64,000 bases of DNA from Ewingella americana (lineage in GTDB: Bacteria; Pseudomonadota; Gammaproteobacteria; Enterobacterales; Enterobacteriaceae), in contig NZ_RCZD01000007.1 in assembly GCF_006438725.1 (NCBI RefSeq), positions 124,001-188,000 on the forward strand. The letters are read 5' to 3'. This document shows, piece after piece, positions 8,245 through 16,871 of this stretch (position 1 is the first letter of the stretch; every line of letters begins with the position of its first letter). The translations under genes were made by a program, and so were the position numbers. The notes under the pieces were generated by a model. It ran no database searches. It worked only from the letters and a program-made list of their open reading frames with translations, and was not told the DNA's origin.

Positions 8245-9096
8245 TTATGCTGCAAACCGGCTTTCTGGTAAACCGGCAAAGACTGCAGATTCGGCCTTCA
8301 GTAAAGCACCGTCATAAATTGATGGCGCAGAAAGCCCCACAGAAGCAGTGGTGCAGTAGAGGTTGGTGAAGCCCTCACCGGCCAGTATCGGACAGGTGCT
8401 CTGGATACCAGGGGATGGCAGGATAGTGTCTGTGGTCCCATCCGGACTGTAACGAACAATACGATTCCCTCCCCATTCAGCATTCCATAAATAGCCCATC
8501 GCATCCACGCAGGAGCCGTCAGGTGCACCATTGCCTACTGTTTCGGTGAACACGCGCGGCTTGTCCAGAGATGGATAATCGCAGCAGAATATTTTGCCCT
8601 GCATCGAGTCGCTGTAATAGATCGTGCGGCCATCGGGGCTGAAACAGATGCTGTTCGGGATGGCGACCTCGGGCAGCGCAAGCGTTTCAACAGTCAGCGT
8701 TGCAGCATTTAGTCGGTGAAACTTACCGATGACTTTTACGGGATAACCTTCATCCATAGTCCCAAAGACAAAATTACCGGCACGGTCGCACCGTCCGTCA
8801 CCTGTGCGGGTGCCTGTTTCTCCCGGTGAGGCTGCCACCGTTGTAAGAATACCGGTGTTGAGATCATAGAAAGCCAGCCTGGACGCGAGTCCCATCAGCA
8901 GAATGTGACTCTTTTCGGTCAGGGCAAAGGATCCAAGGCGTTCTGGCAGCGACCAGCGCATCACAGCGTCATCGCCTTCTTCTAAGGCGAGTAGTTCACT
9001 GCATTCAATGTCAGTCCAATAGAGTCTGCGTGTTCTTTCACACCACAGGGGGCACTCTCCCAGCGTATTCCTGACATCAGCTGCAATTGAAAACAT
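8245..9096 (-). CDS. SMP-30/gluconolactonase/regucalcin family lactonase
   Basis: The 283-residue six-bladed beta-propeller belongs to the SGL family, which hydrolyses sugar lactones and similar cyclic esters with a divalent metal. Family hallmarks are LGECPLW near the N-terminus (metal Glu), NSICFSPDG (metal Asn), and APDGSCVDAMGYLWNAEWGG (catalytic/metal Asp). The ATG at 9096 follows GGAGG with ideal spacing, so the 17 residues upstream are excluded. It is the last gene of a minus-strand set with a YdcZ-type transporter and an amidohydrolase. That suggests catabolism of a lactone or cyclic amide product. Confidence 0.88.
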   Translation of the reverse strand: MFSIAADVRNTLGECPLWCERTRRLYWTDIECSELLALEEGDDAVMRWSLPERLGSFALTEKSHILLMGLASRLAFYDLNTGILTTVAASPGETGTRTGDGRCDRAGNFVFGTMDEGYPVKVIGKFHRLNAATLTVETLALPEVAIPNSICFSPDGRTIYYSDSMQGKIFCCDYPSLDKPRVFTETVGNGAPDGSCVDAMGYLWNAEWGGNRIVRYSPDGTTDTILPSPGIQSTCPILAGEGFTNLYCTTASVGLSAPSIYDGALLKAESAVFAGLPESRFAA

Positions 9097-9183
9097 GTTA
9101 ATCCTCCGGATAAATAAAGGTCGTACTGCACATTGAGCGTGGCTCACCCGCGTCTGCGCTGTGGTAAACGTGGGTAAACGCAG

Positions 9184-9666
9184 TTACTGCAGAAAACGCG
9201 CAGAAAGCCGATCGCCGAAAAGCATGACGGCAAGTCCGATCAGCATGACCAGCATTCCCCCCAGTCTGAGTAACGAAACCGGCCGTCGCACGGCCCCCAG
9301 CAAGCCAAAATGGTCAATCATCTGTGACGAGAGTAATTGTCCGACAATGGCCAGCCCCAGCAGGGCTGAAAACCCGATTTTCGGCGCGAGCACCACATAG
9401 CTGAACAGGGCACATGCGCCTATGAGACCGCCCGCCAGACTCCAAAGTGGTTGCGACGGTATAGCCGCTAACGATGTCATCAATCCACCCCGCAGCAGCG
9501 AGTAAATCCCCAGACTGAACGCACCGGCCGTGAAGGAAAACAGGGCAGCGGTGACCGGGTCGCCGCCCAGTCCTCGCGCCAGCTGGCTGTTCAGGGTCGT
9601 CTGCAGGGTGATACCGAGACCTGCGGCAAAAGCGATTACGTAATAGATCATGCTCATGTTTTTCAT
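9184..9666 (-). CDS. YdcZ/DUF606-type DMT family transporter
   Basis: The 160-residue integral inner-membrane protein has about five hydrophobic segments. Its N-terminus (IYYVIAFAAGLGITLQTTLN) and the pattern N-x-x-L followed by a Phe/Ser-rich helix are typical of the DMT-superfamily YdcZ/DUF606 proteins. It starts five bases after the amidohydrolase stop, so the two are almost certainly cotranscribed and probably translationally coupled. It would move the substrate or product of that enzyme; direction and substrate are unknown. Alternative ATGs at residues 4 and 6 are possible. Confidence 0.8.
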   Translation of the reverse strand: MKNMSMIYYVIAFAAGLGITLQTTLNSQLARGLGGDPVTAALFSFTAGAFSLGIYSLLRGGLMTSLAAIPSQPLWSLAGGLIGACALFSYVVLAPKIGFSALLGLAIVGQLLSSQMIDHFGLLGAVRRPVSLLRLGGMLVMLIGLAVMLFGDRLSARFLQ

Positions 9667-9671
9667 CCCGG

Positions 9672-11069
9672 TCAGTCTGCCTGCTCCAGCGGCAGGAAGG
9701 TGTCAGCAAACATGTCAGGCTGGTAGCCAGAGGCGGCAAACAGGTGCTCACGCGACTCATCAATCGCTGCATGCAGTCGTGCGCTGTCTACGCCCAGTAC
9801 CTTGCCGTTCTGTTTAACGATGCGTCCGCCGATCATGACGGTGTCGATGTTGCTGCGCTCTGCGGCATGTACCACCGTGCCAAAGGCATTTCCTGACGGG
9901 TAAAGGTTGATATCACTGGCGTTGATCAGCACCAGGTCAGCCTGTTTGCCCGGCGTCAGACTACCCACTTTGTCCTGCAGCCCTGCACAGGCCGCGCCAT
10001 CGAGAGTCGCTGCTTTAAGGAGTTGCGCCGCCGGGAGCGTTTTCAGCGCATATTCGGAATCGCAGCACTGCTGCTGATGCATGCCCATCACCCGCTGCAG
10101 GTAAAAGGCCACGCGCATCTCCATAAACATGTCGGTGCTGTATGAGGTTTCATTGTCAACGCTCAGGCCGGGGTTGATGCCATGACGCTGCGCGGCCTCA
10201 ATGGCGAACATCCCGCTTTCGATGCCATAGTGCGAATCTGAGCGCGGGCAAACGTTCACCCGGACACCGGCTTCCCGCAGAATTTCCCATCCCTCGTCAG
10301 GCAACGCTGTGCAGTGATTGAAAATATTGTCCGGACCCAGCAGCCCCTGCTGATGTAGTGACTCAAGTTCAGACCCCATCTCAGCACCAAAGAACTCAGT
10401 CACGATCGACAGTCCCAGCCTGCGGGCCTCGGCCCACAGATCTGGCTCCAGCTGGGCCATGACGGCAAGAGACACCAGGCTTTCAGGGTTGTTCGTGAAA
10501 TACTTTTCCTGCAGGCGCTGCCAGTTACCCGGCCAGTGCGCTTTATCCCATTCGCCTGCTACCGGTGCGCCGGAAGCATGGATGGCGCGAATGCCGCTAT
10601 CAAGCAGGGCCTCGACGGCGGCATCCGAATGCGCTGCGGTGCGGCTGTTGTGCGAATTATCAATCATGGTGGTGATACCCGCGTCAATAGCGCCCAGCGC
10701 CGTCAGCAGGTTGCCGACATAGATATCGGCAGGCCGGTAATATTTAGCGAACGAGAAGTGCGTGGCGTTGCTGTAGTCGTCCAGACAGGTGGCATTAGGG
10801 TTAATGCGGCGCAGCTGTCCTTCCCATGCGTGACGATGAGAATCAACCATCCCCGGCATAGCGATCATGTTGGTGGCATCGATGACATGGGCGCCTGGCG
10901 CTTCCAGGTTCTGGCCCACGGCGGTAATAGTTGAACCGTTGATGAGAATATCACCACGTTCAATGTTACCGACGCGCTCATCCATGCTCAGTATCGTCGC
11001 GCCACGAATCAATATTGCCAGTGGCGTTACAGTCTGATTGTTAACAATATTTCGGATATAACCCATCAT
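9672..11069 (-). CDS. amidohydrolase family protein (TrzA/SsnA/MtaD-like)
   Basis: The 465-residue metal-dependent hydrolase has the composite N/C-terminal beta-sandwich plus TIM barrel of the amidohydrolase superfamily. The metal motif HxH is at 78-80 (DSHRHAW). A later His at 252 (FNHCTALPDEG) and Asp at 305 (SVDNETSY) fit strands 6 and 8. The strand-5 His expected around IVTEFFGAE (222-230) is not obvious; Glu225 may replace it. Members deaminate or dechlorinate purine-, pterin- or triazine-like rings. It is first in a minus-strand operon with the YdcZ transporter and the SMP-30 lactonase, and divergent from a LysR gene that probably controls it. Confidence 0.85.
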   Translation of the reverse strand: MMGYIRNIVNNQTVTPLAILIRGATILSMDERVGNIERGDILINGSTITAVGQNLEAPGAHVIDATNMIAMPGMVDSHRHAWEGQLRRINPNATCLDDYSNATHFSFAKYYRPADIYVGNLLTALGAIDAGITTMIDNSHNSRTAAHSDAAVEALLDSGIRAIHASGAPVAGEWDKAHWPGNWQRLQEKYFTNNPESLVSLAVMAQLEPDLWAEARRLGLSIVTEFFGAEMGSELESLHQQGLLGPDNIFNHCTALPDEGWEILREAGVRVNVCPRSDSHYGIESGMFAIEAAQRHGINPGLSVDNETSYSTDMFMEMRVAFYLQRVMGMHQQQCCDSEYALKTLPAAQLLKAATLDGAACAGLQDKVGSLTPGKQADLVLINASDINLYPSGNAFGTVVHAAERSNIDTVMIGGRIVKQNGKVLGVDSARLHAAIDESREHLFAASGYQPDMFADTFLPLEQAD

Positions 11070-11150
11070 TAAAGTTGCCTCTTTCCTGATTAATGAAGAA
11101 ACAATACGTCATCTTATTAATCTGAAAAAGATGCTTAAAACGTTTTCATA

Positions 11151-11167
11151 ATTCATAATTTACGAAT
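11151..11167. promoter_or_regulatory. candidate LysR operator
   Basis: In the 130-bp divergent space between the amidohydrolase and LysR genes, ATTC (11151-11154) and GAAT (11164-11167) flank an AT-rich centre. This fits the LysR T-N11-A pattern. It is weak but in the right place. Confidence 0.35.
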
Positions 11168-11200
11168 AATCAGACTCACTCTTTGCCCGGGAGAAGGACA

Positions 11201-12118
11201 ATGGATCGGATTCAGGCTATGCAGGTTTTTACACGGGTCGCTGAAGCCGGAAGTTTTGTGCGCGCGGCAGAGACACTGTCACTGCCCTCTTCCACCGTCA
11301 CCAGCACGATTAAAAATCTGGAGAAATACCTGCAGGTGCGTCTGCTTAACCGGACGACGAGGCGGGTCAGCCTCACCCCTGAAGGCCTGCAGTATCTTGC
11401 GCAATGCCGGGAAATCCTGTCGTTAATTGAACACACTGAATCCAGCCTGACGGATTCCGTCAGGCGACCCCAGGGGCGGCTGCGGGTTGATATGCCCGGT
11501 GGGATCGCCCATTTCATCGTCATGCCAAACCTGAAAGATTTTTACCGGCTCTATCCGGATATTTACCTGATGATTGGCGTCAGCGACCGGCAGGTCGATC
11601 TCGTTCAGGAGGGCGTGGATTGCGTCATCAGAACCGGGGAATTAACAGACTCCACGCTGGTTGCCCGTCCGCTTGGCCGGTTTCGCTGGGTGACCTGCGC
11701 CTCTCCGGACTATCTCAGAGAGTACGGTGTCCCTGAGACGCCTGAAGCGTTGTCGCACCATCGGGCGATCCATTACTTTTCCGGCTCGGCCAGACGGACC
11801 AATGAACTGCGTTTTCTGCGAGGCACGGAGACGATCTCCGTCCCGGTGAAGGGAGATGCCGCCGTGAACGAAACGGGGCTCTATATAAAAATGTGCCTTG
11901 AAGGTTTTGGGCTGGCACAGCTTGCGGAGAATATTATCTCTGAGAATCTTCAGCACGGAAAGCTAATCGAGGTTCTGGCGGACTGGCAGCCGCCATCAGT
12001 GCCGGTAACGATGCTCTATCCGCATCAGCGCTTTCTTTCTCCCGCCGTGCGCGCTTTTGCGGAATGGATCGCCGGGCTTTTCAGGGATGGCGCAGGTGAG
12101 ATGAATTCTTCTGCATAA
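11201..12118 (+). CDS. LysR-family transcriptional regulator
   Basis: The 305-residue LTTR has an N-terminal winged HTH (MDRIQAMQVFTRVAEAGSF, with the recognition helix near SSTVTSTIKNLE) and a C-terminal co-inducer domain of the PBP2 type. The ATG at 11201 is chosen because GGGAG lies eight bases upstream and MDRI-x-x-M-Q-V-F is the usual LTTR beginning; a TTG 18 bp earlier is less likely. Divergence from the amidohydrolase-YdcZ-SMP30 operon argues that it regulates that operon in response to its substrate. Confidence 0.92.
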   Translation: MDRIQAMQVFTRVAEAGSFVRAAETLSLPSSTVTSTIKNLEKYLQVRLLNRTTRRVSLTPEGLQYLAQCREILSLIEHTESSLTDSVRRPQGRLRVDMPGGIAHFIVMPNLKDFYRLYPDIYLMIGVSDRQVDLVQEGVDCVIRTGELTDSTLVARPLGRFRWVTCASPDYLREYGVPETPEALSHHRAIHYFSGSARRTNELRFLRGTETISVPVKGDAAVNETGLYIKMCLEGFGLAQLAENIISENLQHGKLIEVLADWQPPSVPVTMLYPHQRFLSPAVRAFAEWIAGLFRDGAGEMNSSA

Positions 12119-12153
12119 CAGATCGGCTATCCGGGCATCCTAAAATCCGTCAG

Positions 12154-12450
12154 ATGGCTGATGCGCTCTTTAAGAATCCCGGCGATCGGAGGACTTTAAA
12201 GCAGTGGGCTCTCCGTCTTGCAATCAGCGAACGTTCTCTGGCCAGACTGGTAAAAAATGCAACAGGAATGAGCTTTGGCCGCTGGCGTCAGCAACTGCAT
12301 TTGATGATTGCCCTGAACCATCTGGCTGAAGGTAAATCCGTGCAAAGCGTAGCCGGTACGCTGGGATATGATTCGGTCAGCGCGTTTATCACGATGTTCA
12401 GGAAGGCGCTGGGTAAATCGCCAACACACTATTTCTCATCTCTTAATTGA
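12154..12450 (+). pseudogene. AraC-family regulator C-terminal fragment
   Basis: The 98-residue frame is a nearly complete AraC/XylS DNA-binding domain. It has two HTH motifs: SERSLARLVKNATGMSF in the first, and SVQSVAGTLGYDSVSAFITM with the LGYDS signature in the second. The cupin effector domain normally fused in front is missing. Coding resemblance extends upstream only to about 12140 (KIRQ), where it runs into the LysR 3' end. A deletion has probably fused the tail of an AraC gene to this spot. It could still be made as an orphan HTH protein. Confidence 0.65.
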
Positions 12451-12489
12451 TGAAATACCGAGATCAGCGGATATTTATGACGCTTTTTA

Positions 12490-12553
12490 GGGGCTGCTTT
12501 TCGCTCATAGCTGCCCAATGAAATCCTTTTTATGGGCAGTTTAGTGCCATACA
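12490..12553 (+). repeat. dispersed palindromic repeat copy between convergent genes
   Basis: The left end is GCTGCTTTTCGCTCATAG, and the inner arms CTGCCCA and TGGGCAG form a perfect 7-bp stem. The right end begins AGTGCCAT and then diverges. It sits exactly between the converging AraC fragment and SDR genes and may serve as a bidirectional terminator. Confidence 0.6.
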
Positions 12554-12554
12554 A

Positions 12555-13286
12555 CTAAACCTGTGTCAGCCCACCGTCCACACAGATTTCTGCTCCCGCT
12601 ATATAACTGCTTTCATCACTCGCTAGGAAGAGTACAGCGTTTGCAACTTCTTCAGGTTTGCCCATTCTTGCTAACGGTATTGCGCGGGTTAATTCACTGC
12701 GCACCTCCTCGGAGGCAGCCAGCATCATGTCTGTATCGATAGGGCCAGGGGCGACCACATTAATTCGAATGCCTCGTGTAGAGAGTTCGCGTGTCCATGT
12801 ACGTGCAAAAGAACGAAGTGCCGCCTTGCTGGCGCTGTAGACTCCATATCCCTGAGTTCCTATGACATCTGCAATCGAACCTATTAACACCACGCTTGCG
12901 CCCGCTTTCATTAGTGGAAGTGCGGCCTGAAGGCCAAAAAGCGGTGAGCGAACATTCAGGCCGAAAATTTGATCAAAATGCGCTGGGGTTATCTCATCGA
13001 GCGTAGAGTACTCCGACATTCCAGCATTAATTACAAGCACGTCAATCTGGTCAGACTCCGACTTAATTGTCTCTATTATGCGGATCAGTTCGTTTATCTG
13101 GCTGACATCAGCACGTAACGGCCTAGCATTGCCCTTTATAGTGTGGCTGGCGGCTTCTAACTCTTCATCCCGGCGCGAGGTGAACCAGGTTGTCGCACCC
13201 TCACGGGCAAATCTTTGACTAATTGCAAGACCAATGCCTTTTGCTCCGCCCAGTATCAGGGCCACTTTGTTGTCTAATCTTCTCAT
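12555..13286 (-). CDS. short-chain dehydrogenase/reductase
   Basis: The 243-residue classical SDR has the cofactor loop GGAKGIGLA, NAGMSEY, an active-site Ser in VLIGSIAD, and the catalytic YxxxK (YSASK). It ends with the 3-ketoacyl-ACP-reductase-like DESSYIAGAEICVDGG signature. The ATG at 13286 is chosen because CAGGAG precedes it; the 19 upstream residues are not typical. Substrate is unknown. It is divergent from an HxlR-type regulator, the arrangement seen for quinone/aldehyde-responsive reductases, and is probably repressed by it. Confidence 0.87.
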   Translation of the reverse strand: MRRLDNKVALILGGAKGIGLAISQRFAREGATTWFTSRRDEELEAASHTIKGNARPLRADVSQINELIRIIETIKSESDQIDVLVINAGMSEYSTLDEITPAHFDQIFGLNVRSPLFGLQAALPLMKAGASVVLIGSIADVIGTQGYGVYSASKAALRSFARTWTRELSTRGIRINVVAPGPIDTDMMLAASEEVRSELTRAIPLARMGKPEEVANAVLFLASDESSYIAGAEICVDGGLTQV

Positions 13287-13330
13287 CTGCTTACTCCTGT
13301 TTGAATGGAAAAGAGATGATATAATTTTTA

Positions 13331-13368
13331 TACTTAATAACAATTACGCACTTTACGTAAACTAAGTA
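13331..13368. promoter_or_regulatory. nested palindromic operator between SDR and hxlR-type gene
   Basis: Outer arms TACTTA (13331-13336) and TAAGTA (13363-13368) enclose inner arms TTACG (13344-13348) and CGTAA (13356-13360). Dimeric HxlR winged-helix proteins bind such dyads. The location in the divergent promoter suggests autoregulation and control of the SDR gene. Confidence 0.5.
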
Positions 13369-13385
13369 GCCTGGAGTATATCGCT

Positions 13386-13766
13386 ATGACACAGATCGAT
13401 AGCAGTGACTTAAGAGATGTAGGAAAAACCCGTCCTATTCTTGAGAACATCACTAACAAATGGTCGATTTTAATTCTCACGGTGCTTTGCACTAAACCAA
13501 CCCGCTTTAATGAACTCCGCCGCCGATTAGAGGGGATCACTCACAAAGCATTGTCCGATGCGCTTAAGCGTCTCGAACGTAATGGGTTGGTATATCGCAA
13601 GGTACTTCCTACTTCGCCGGTGAGTGTGGAATACAGTCTTACTCCTTTGGCACAGACGCTACAGGAACCGTTTATTGCAATGTACGAATGGGCTCTGGAG
13701 CATGGAGCAGAAATGGAGCTGGCCCAGGAGGTGTATGACACTTCTCGAGTTAAAGAGATTAGTTAG
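13386..13766 (+). CDS. HxlR-family winged-helix regulator
   Basis: The 126-residue MarR-like regulator is of the HxlR/DUF24 type. The core NKWSILILTVLCTKPTRFNE starts the wHTH, followed by the recognition helix (ITHKALSDALKRLERNGLV) and the wing (SPVSVEYSLTPLA). The N-terminal Cys that many HxlR/YodB proteins use for redox sensing is absent; the only Cys is at about 38 in the first helix. It is divergent from the SDR gene with a palindromic operator between them. Confidence 0.9.
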   Translation: MTQIDSSDLRDVGKTRPILENITNKWSILILTVLCTKPTRFNELRRRLEGITHKALSDALKRLERNGLVYRKVLPTSPVSVEYSLTPLAQTLQEPFIAMYEWALEHGAEMELAQEVYDTSRVKEIS

Positions 13767-13900
13767 TAAATAATAGTTACTGATTAGAACTGATCTGCAT
13801 CCTAAGTTCAGAAGGTTTTCTCTGAGCAATACCTGGTGGCCTGCTACCCATTGCTCGACACAAACAATACAGGGTTTACTTTGGTCACTCGCCATCAGAC

Positions 13901-14011
13901 GGCTTTGTTGAATAAATCGAACTTTTGGCCGCAATCAGGATCAGATCACCACATCCCTTACCCTATAGTGTTATCCCGTGGCAAAACAAAAGTTCAAAAT
14001 CACCAACTGGA
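13901..14011 (+). mobile_element. IS903-type (IS5 family) left-end fragment
   Basis: The sequence begins GGCTTTGTTGAATAAATC, the IS903 terminal inverted repeat. It continues close to IS903 through GGATCAGATCAC to GTGGCAAAACAAAAGTTC, which would encode the first residues of the transposase (AKQKFKITNW). The match ends at about 14011, so only the left ~110 bp remain. The rest of the gap (13767-13900 and 14012-14274) holds a minus-strand frame containing SVHQNPLLKLAREGRKMSS that looks protein-like but which I cannot assign. Confidence 0.8.
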
Positions 14012-14274
14012 TATCCGTGAATTTAGCCAGGTCTCGGCTACTCATTTTCCTGCCTTCGCGTGCCAGTTTCAGTAAAGGGTTCTGGTGAACCGAAAGCGCA
14101 AACCATACTCCGGGTAAAGGCAGGACAGCAATCATCCTGAATGTAAATGTAGCTCCTACTTTACAGTCTGCTATGTGCTGTGAGTTCAATTGTTGGATGG
14201 GAAGAATGCCGCTCACTCGACTGATGCGGACCTCTCGCATAGAATCATTGCTCTGAATCACTCAAGAGGTAGCA

Positions 14275-14733
14275 ATGTCAATCCGTAAAGCTCTTCCTAC
14301 CGATAATTCGGGTGCCAAGGCTGTAGTACAGAAATCATTAGCTTCTTTCGGTTTAATCGCGGATTTTGACAACTTAGATGCTGCCATTGGTGCGCTTGGC
14401 CAAGCCAACACCCCTAACGCCATCGAATTAGTGGCAGAGGTAGATGGCAAACTGGTCGGCTGCCTTGCGATTCAGAGTATGGAGGGGGCTATCGCCAAGC
14501 TGTTCGGCTTCCACGTCGATGCGAGCATGCAAGGACAGGGCATCGGCCGAACGCTGCTGGGCGAGGGAATAGCACAGGCCGTTATCCATAATTTCACTCA
14601 ACTGGAACTCGATACTTGGGGCGACATGGGGGCTGCGGTTCACCTGTATGAATCCTTAGGATGGGTTCGTGGCCCGGACCCACTACCAGAAAGTGGAGCG
14701 GACCGCTTTTACTGCTTGGCACTAGTCAGGTAA
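14275..14733 (+). CDS. GNAT-family N-acetyltransferase
   Basis: The 152-residue GCN5-type acetyltransferase transfers acetyl from acetyl-CoA to an amine on an unknown substrate. Motif A, FHVDASMQGQGIGRTLLGE, has the Q-x-x-G-x-G pyrophosphate loop, and motif B (LDTWGDMGAAVHLYESLGW) follows. GAGGT lies just before the ATG at 14275. It stands alone between an IS fragment and an ATPase remnant. Resistance, toxin-neutralising or ribosomal targets are all possible. Confidence 0.85.
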   Translation: MSIRKALPTDNSGAKAVVQKSLASFGLIADFDNLDAAIGALGQANTPNAIELVAEVDGKLVGCLAIQSMEGAIAKLFGFHVDASMQGQGIGRTLLGEGIAQAVIHNFTQLELDTWGDMGAAVHLYESLGWVRGPDPLPESGADRFYCLALVR

Positions 14734-14783
14734 AACCCGATTTAATGAGCACCTCCCGCAGCAGTCGATTACTGGCAAACTGA

Positions 14784-15047
14784 ATGACTGCAATGACGCG
14801 GAAGCGGTCGTTCACAACTACGCGAACAAATCGTGAATGGATGATGAGTATCATTAAGGAGTCAGGCTCCAACAATCGCCTGCATTATCTAAGAGTATCT
14901 GATGAGGTGTGTAAAGCCCGATTACGGACCCGTAACGCAGAAGGTGCGCACGAATTTTCAGCAACAGATCAACAGTTTGAACTCATAACAAGTTATTTAT
15001 CAGGGCCAATAATTGACGAAGGGTTTAGTGTGATTGAATACAGCTAA
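14784..15047 (+). pseudogene. AAA-type ATPase/kinase C-terminal remnant
   Basis: The frame reads NREWMMSIIKESGSNNRLHY, then DEVCKARLRTRNAEGAHEFS, ending GFSVIEYS. This is the C-terminal half of small P-loop AAA_33 proteins (zeta-like kinases), where the LRxRN segment is the lid arginine region. The Walker A half is missing, and the sequence before residue 15 is junk. It is a decayed gene. Confidence 0.55.
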
Positions 15048-15635
15048 AAATGAAGTCATTCAGGATTTAACTGCTGAGATCCTGAAAAAAGAGCGGAGCG
15101 TGATGACAACTACAGTCACGTTTATCGATGACGATCTGTGGTTTACTGGCGGGGAGTCGCCGCGGGGCCGGATTATCCCCACTCAACACGACCCAGCTTC
15201 TCGATGACATTTGTTTTTATCTGAAATGTCAGAGCGCGGTCTATCTCGGCGGTGCCTTTATTCAGCAGGCTGGGATCAAAAAACTCGATAAGTAAGCGGT
15301 AAGAAACGGGCGGGGAGCCGCCTGTTATCGCGCGAAAACTCCGTTCAGGCTTCGCCTGGCGATAGCCGTCCGCACTGCGCCTTCGCTATGATGGATTGCA
15401 AGATAAGCAAAGGCCGATCGCCGGCTGATCAAATCATTCAGTGAACGCCAACATTTTGCATAAAATTTCGGTCCCGGTGTTTCGTTGTCCGATCTTCACG
15501 ATGCTGATTAAAGACATGACACAAGATCCTCTGGACGTCGCCCAACGAAAAGTCTTCAACGTTGGTGGTCACCAGATTTTTCCGATCTTTTAAATAATGT
15601 CATGGGCGTTACATCCTTTTGATTTATATATTATT
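15048..15635. other. gene-poor stretch with short coding-like fragments
   Basis: A 34-codon frame at 15103-15207 (MTTTVTFIDDDLWFTGG start, GGAG upstream) looks protein-like and could be the head of a lost gene. Its sequence seems to continue in another frame as STQLLDDICFYLKCQSAVY. A second fragment ends FNVGGHQIFPIF at about 15591. I recognise none of these. A GC-rich stretch at 15310-15380 has inverted segments but no clear terminator. Confidence 0.3.
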
Positions 15636-16739
15636 TTATGTTCCGGCAATCCGAAGCAAGTCTGCAAACAGAGGGGCAATCCGCTCCACTGGTTGTGCAC
15701 CGTCACCATTGGCAGTAACGACAACGCAGATTTCATGTCCCTGACGAGTTGTCCCGATGGCCGAAAGATTGAGAACGCCATATTCGGAACCACCTTTGTA
15801 GCCAATCTTTTGCCAGTTCATGCCCTCGAACAGGGGTTCTGAAGTGTCATCAAGAGCCGGAGCTTGTTTAACGTTCCGGAGAAGTTCACATATTTCCCTT
15901 GCAGTGAGATACCATTCAACATTCTGCCAGGTGGCAGTCCGTCCAACCTGATCGGGACGTGGCAACGCCTGTGAGTTGAGGGCAGAAAGGATCTGACGGC
16001 GTTCCTGGGGTCCTGCAACCCTGTATTGCTCCCGGCTGGCTTTCGCACCAGGTGCAATGAGCTGAAACAGCTCCCGCGTGGTCATAAACGGTACGTTTCC
16101 GGGAGAAAGCGCTTCCAGCCTTTCCTGCCCCAGAATACGCATCAGAATATCTGTGGCTGTGTTATCGCTGATTTTTATCATCAACTGTGCCAGCATCTCC
16201 AGAGTGACCGGCGTCCCGACAGACAGAACCTGGAGTGTCCCGGAAGGAAGAGATCGATCACTGTCTTCAAGCGTGACCACCTGTTCTCTTTTGATCTCTC
16301 CGGATTTTAAAGCGTCCTCATACGCTTTAAGGACAACCAGTTTGAAAGTCGAACCAACGGCCATCGCTTTCTGACTGTTATCATCAAGAAGAGGTTGTCC
16401 ATCGACGGTGACAAAAACCGAGACTTCGCCAGTTGCGGTACTTTTCAGCTCTCGCGCCAGATCCTCAAGTGAGACATTTTCCAGTTGGGGAGCACCAAGC
16501 CACAAAACGTCAATTTGCGTTTCCCTATTAAACCCGATAAGGATCGGGATTCGTGCTTTCTCAAACCGCAGAAAACCTTTACCTTCAGTAGTCTGTATAT
16601 CTTTCAGCTTCCCGAATGTATCTTTTATCTGGGCAATATTATGTTCTAACTCTATCGATGAGACCTGCTTCAAAAAATCAGCAGTGAACCAGTCTGGTTC
16701 GACAGACTCCGCCTCGAAAAGCAACCGGAGTTTCATCAT
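15636..16739 (-). CDS. class A beta-lactamase-like serine hydrolase lacking a signal peptide
   Basis: The 367-residue protein has the beta-lactamase/PBP transpeptidase fold. It shows SxxK (STFK, 130-133), SDN (191-193) and a KTG-box variant KGG (315-317). An N-terminal region of about 90 residues resembles the DUF3887-like part of secreted serine hydrolases. Such proteins act in the periplasm, yet no signal peptide is encoded. The GTG-started frame back to 16850 adds only non-hydrophobic residues, although AQQQNLNLQEQ just before the chosen ATG looks like a mature N-terminus. CAGGAG precedes the ATG at 16739. The 5' end abuts a piece of the dispersed repeat, so the export signal may have been lost and the gene may be non-functional. 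Confidence 0.7.
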   Translation of the reverse strand: MMKLRLLFEAESVEPDWFTADFLKQVSSIELEHNIAQIKDTFGKLKDIQTTEGKGFLRFEKARIPILIGFNRETQIDVLWLGAPQLENVSLEDLARELKSTATGEVSVFVTVDGQPLLDDNSQKAMAVGSTFKLVVLKAYEDALKSGEIKREQVVTLEDSDRSLPSGTLQVLSVGTPVTLEMLAQLMIKISDNTATDILMRILGQERLEALSPGNVPFMTTRELFQLIAPGAKASREQYRVAGPQERRQILSALNSQALPRPDQVGRTATWQNVEWYLTAREICELLRNVKQAPALDDTSEPLFEGMNWQKIGYKGGSEYGVLNLSAIGTTRQGHEICVVVTANGDGAQPVERIAPLFADLLRIAGT

Positions 16740-16856
16740 TATTTGCTCCTGCAGGTTGAGATTTTGTTGTTGAGCGATCGGGGGGCCGCTTGGAAAACGG
16801 AAAATATCCCACGTTAAGCCTGTTTTTGAAGCGAGTCGGTGTTGACGCACAGCTTT

Positions 16857-16871
16857 GAGCGAGACGCGGAC
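16857..16871 (-). repeat. dispersed palindromic repeat, left-end fragment
   Basis: The minus strand reads GTCCGCGTCTCGCTC, then AAAGCTGTG, close to the family left end GTCCGCTTCTCGCTCATAG. A possible eroded right end (TTTTCCAAGCGG) follows near 16783-16800. It lies where the serine hydrolase signal sequence would be expected. Confidence 0.4.
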
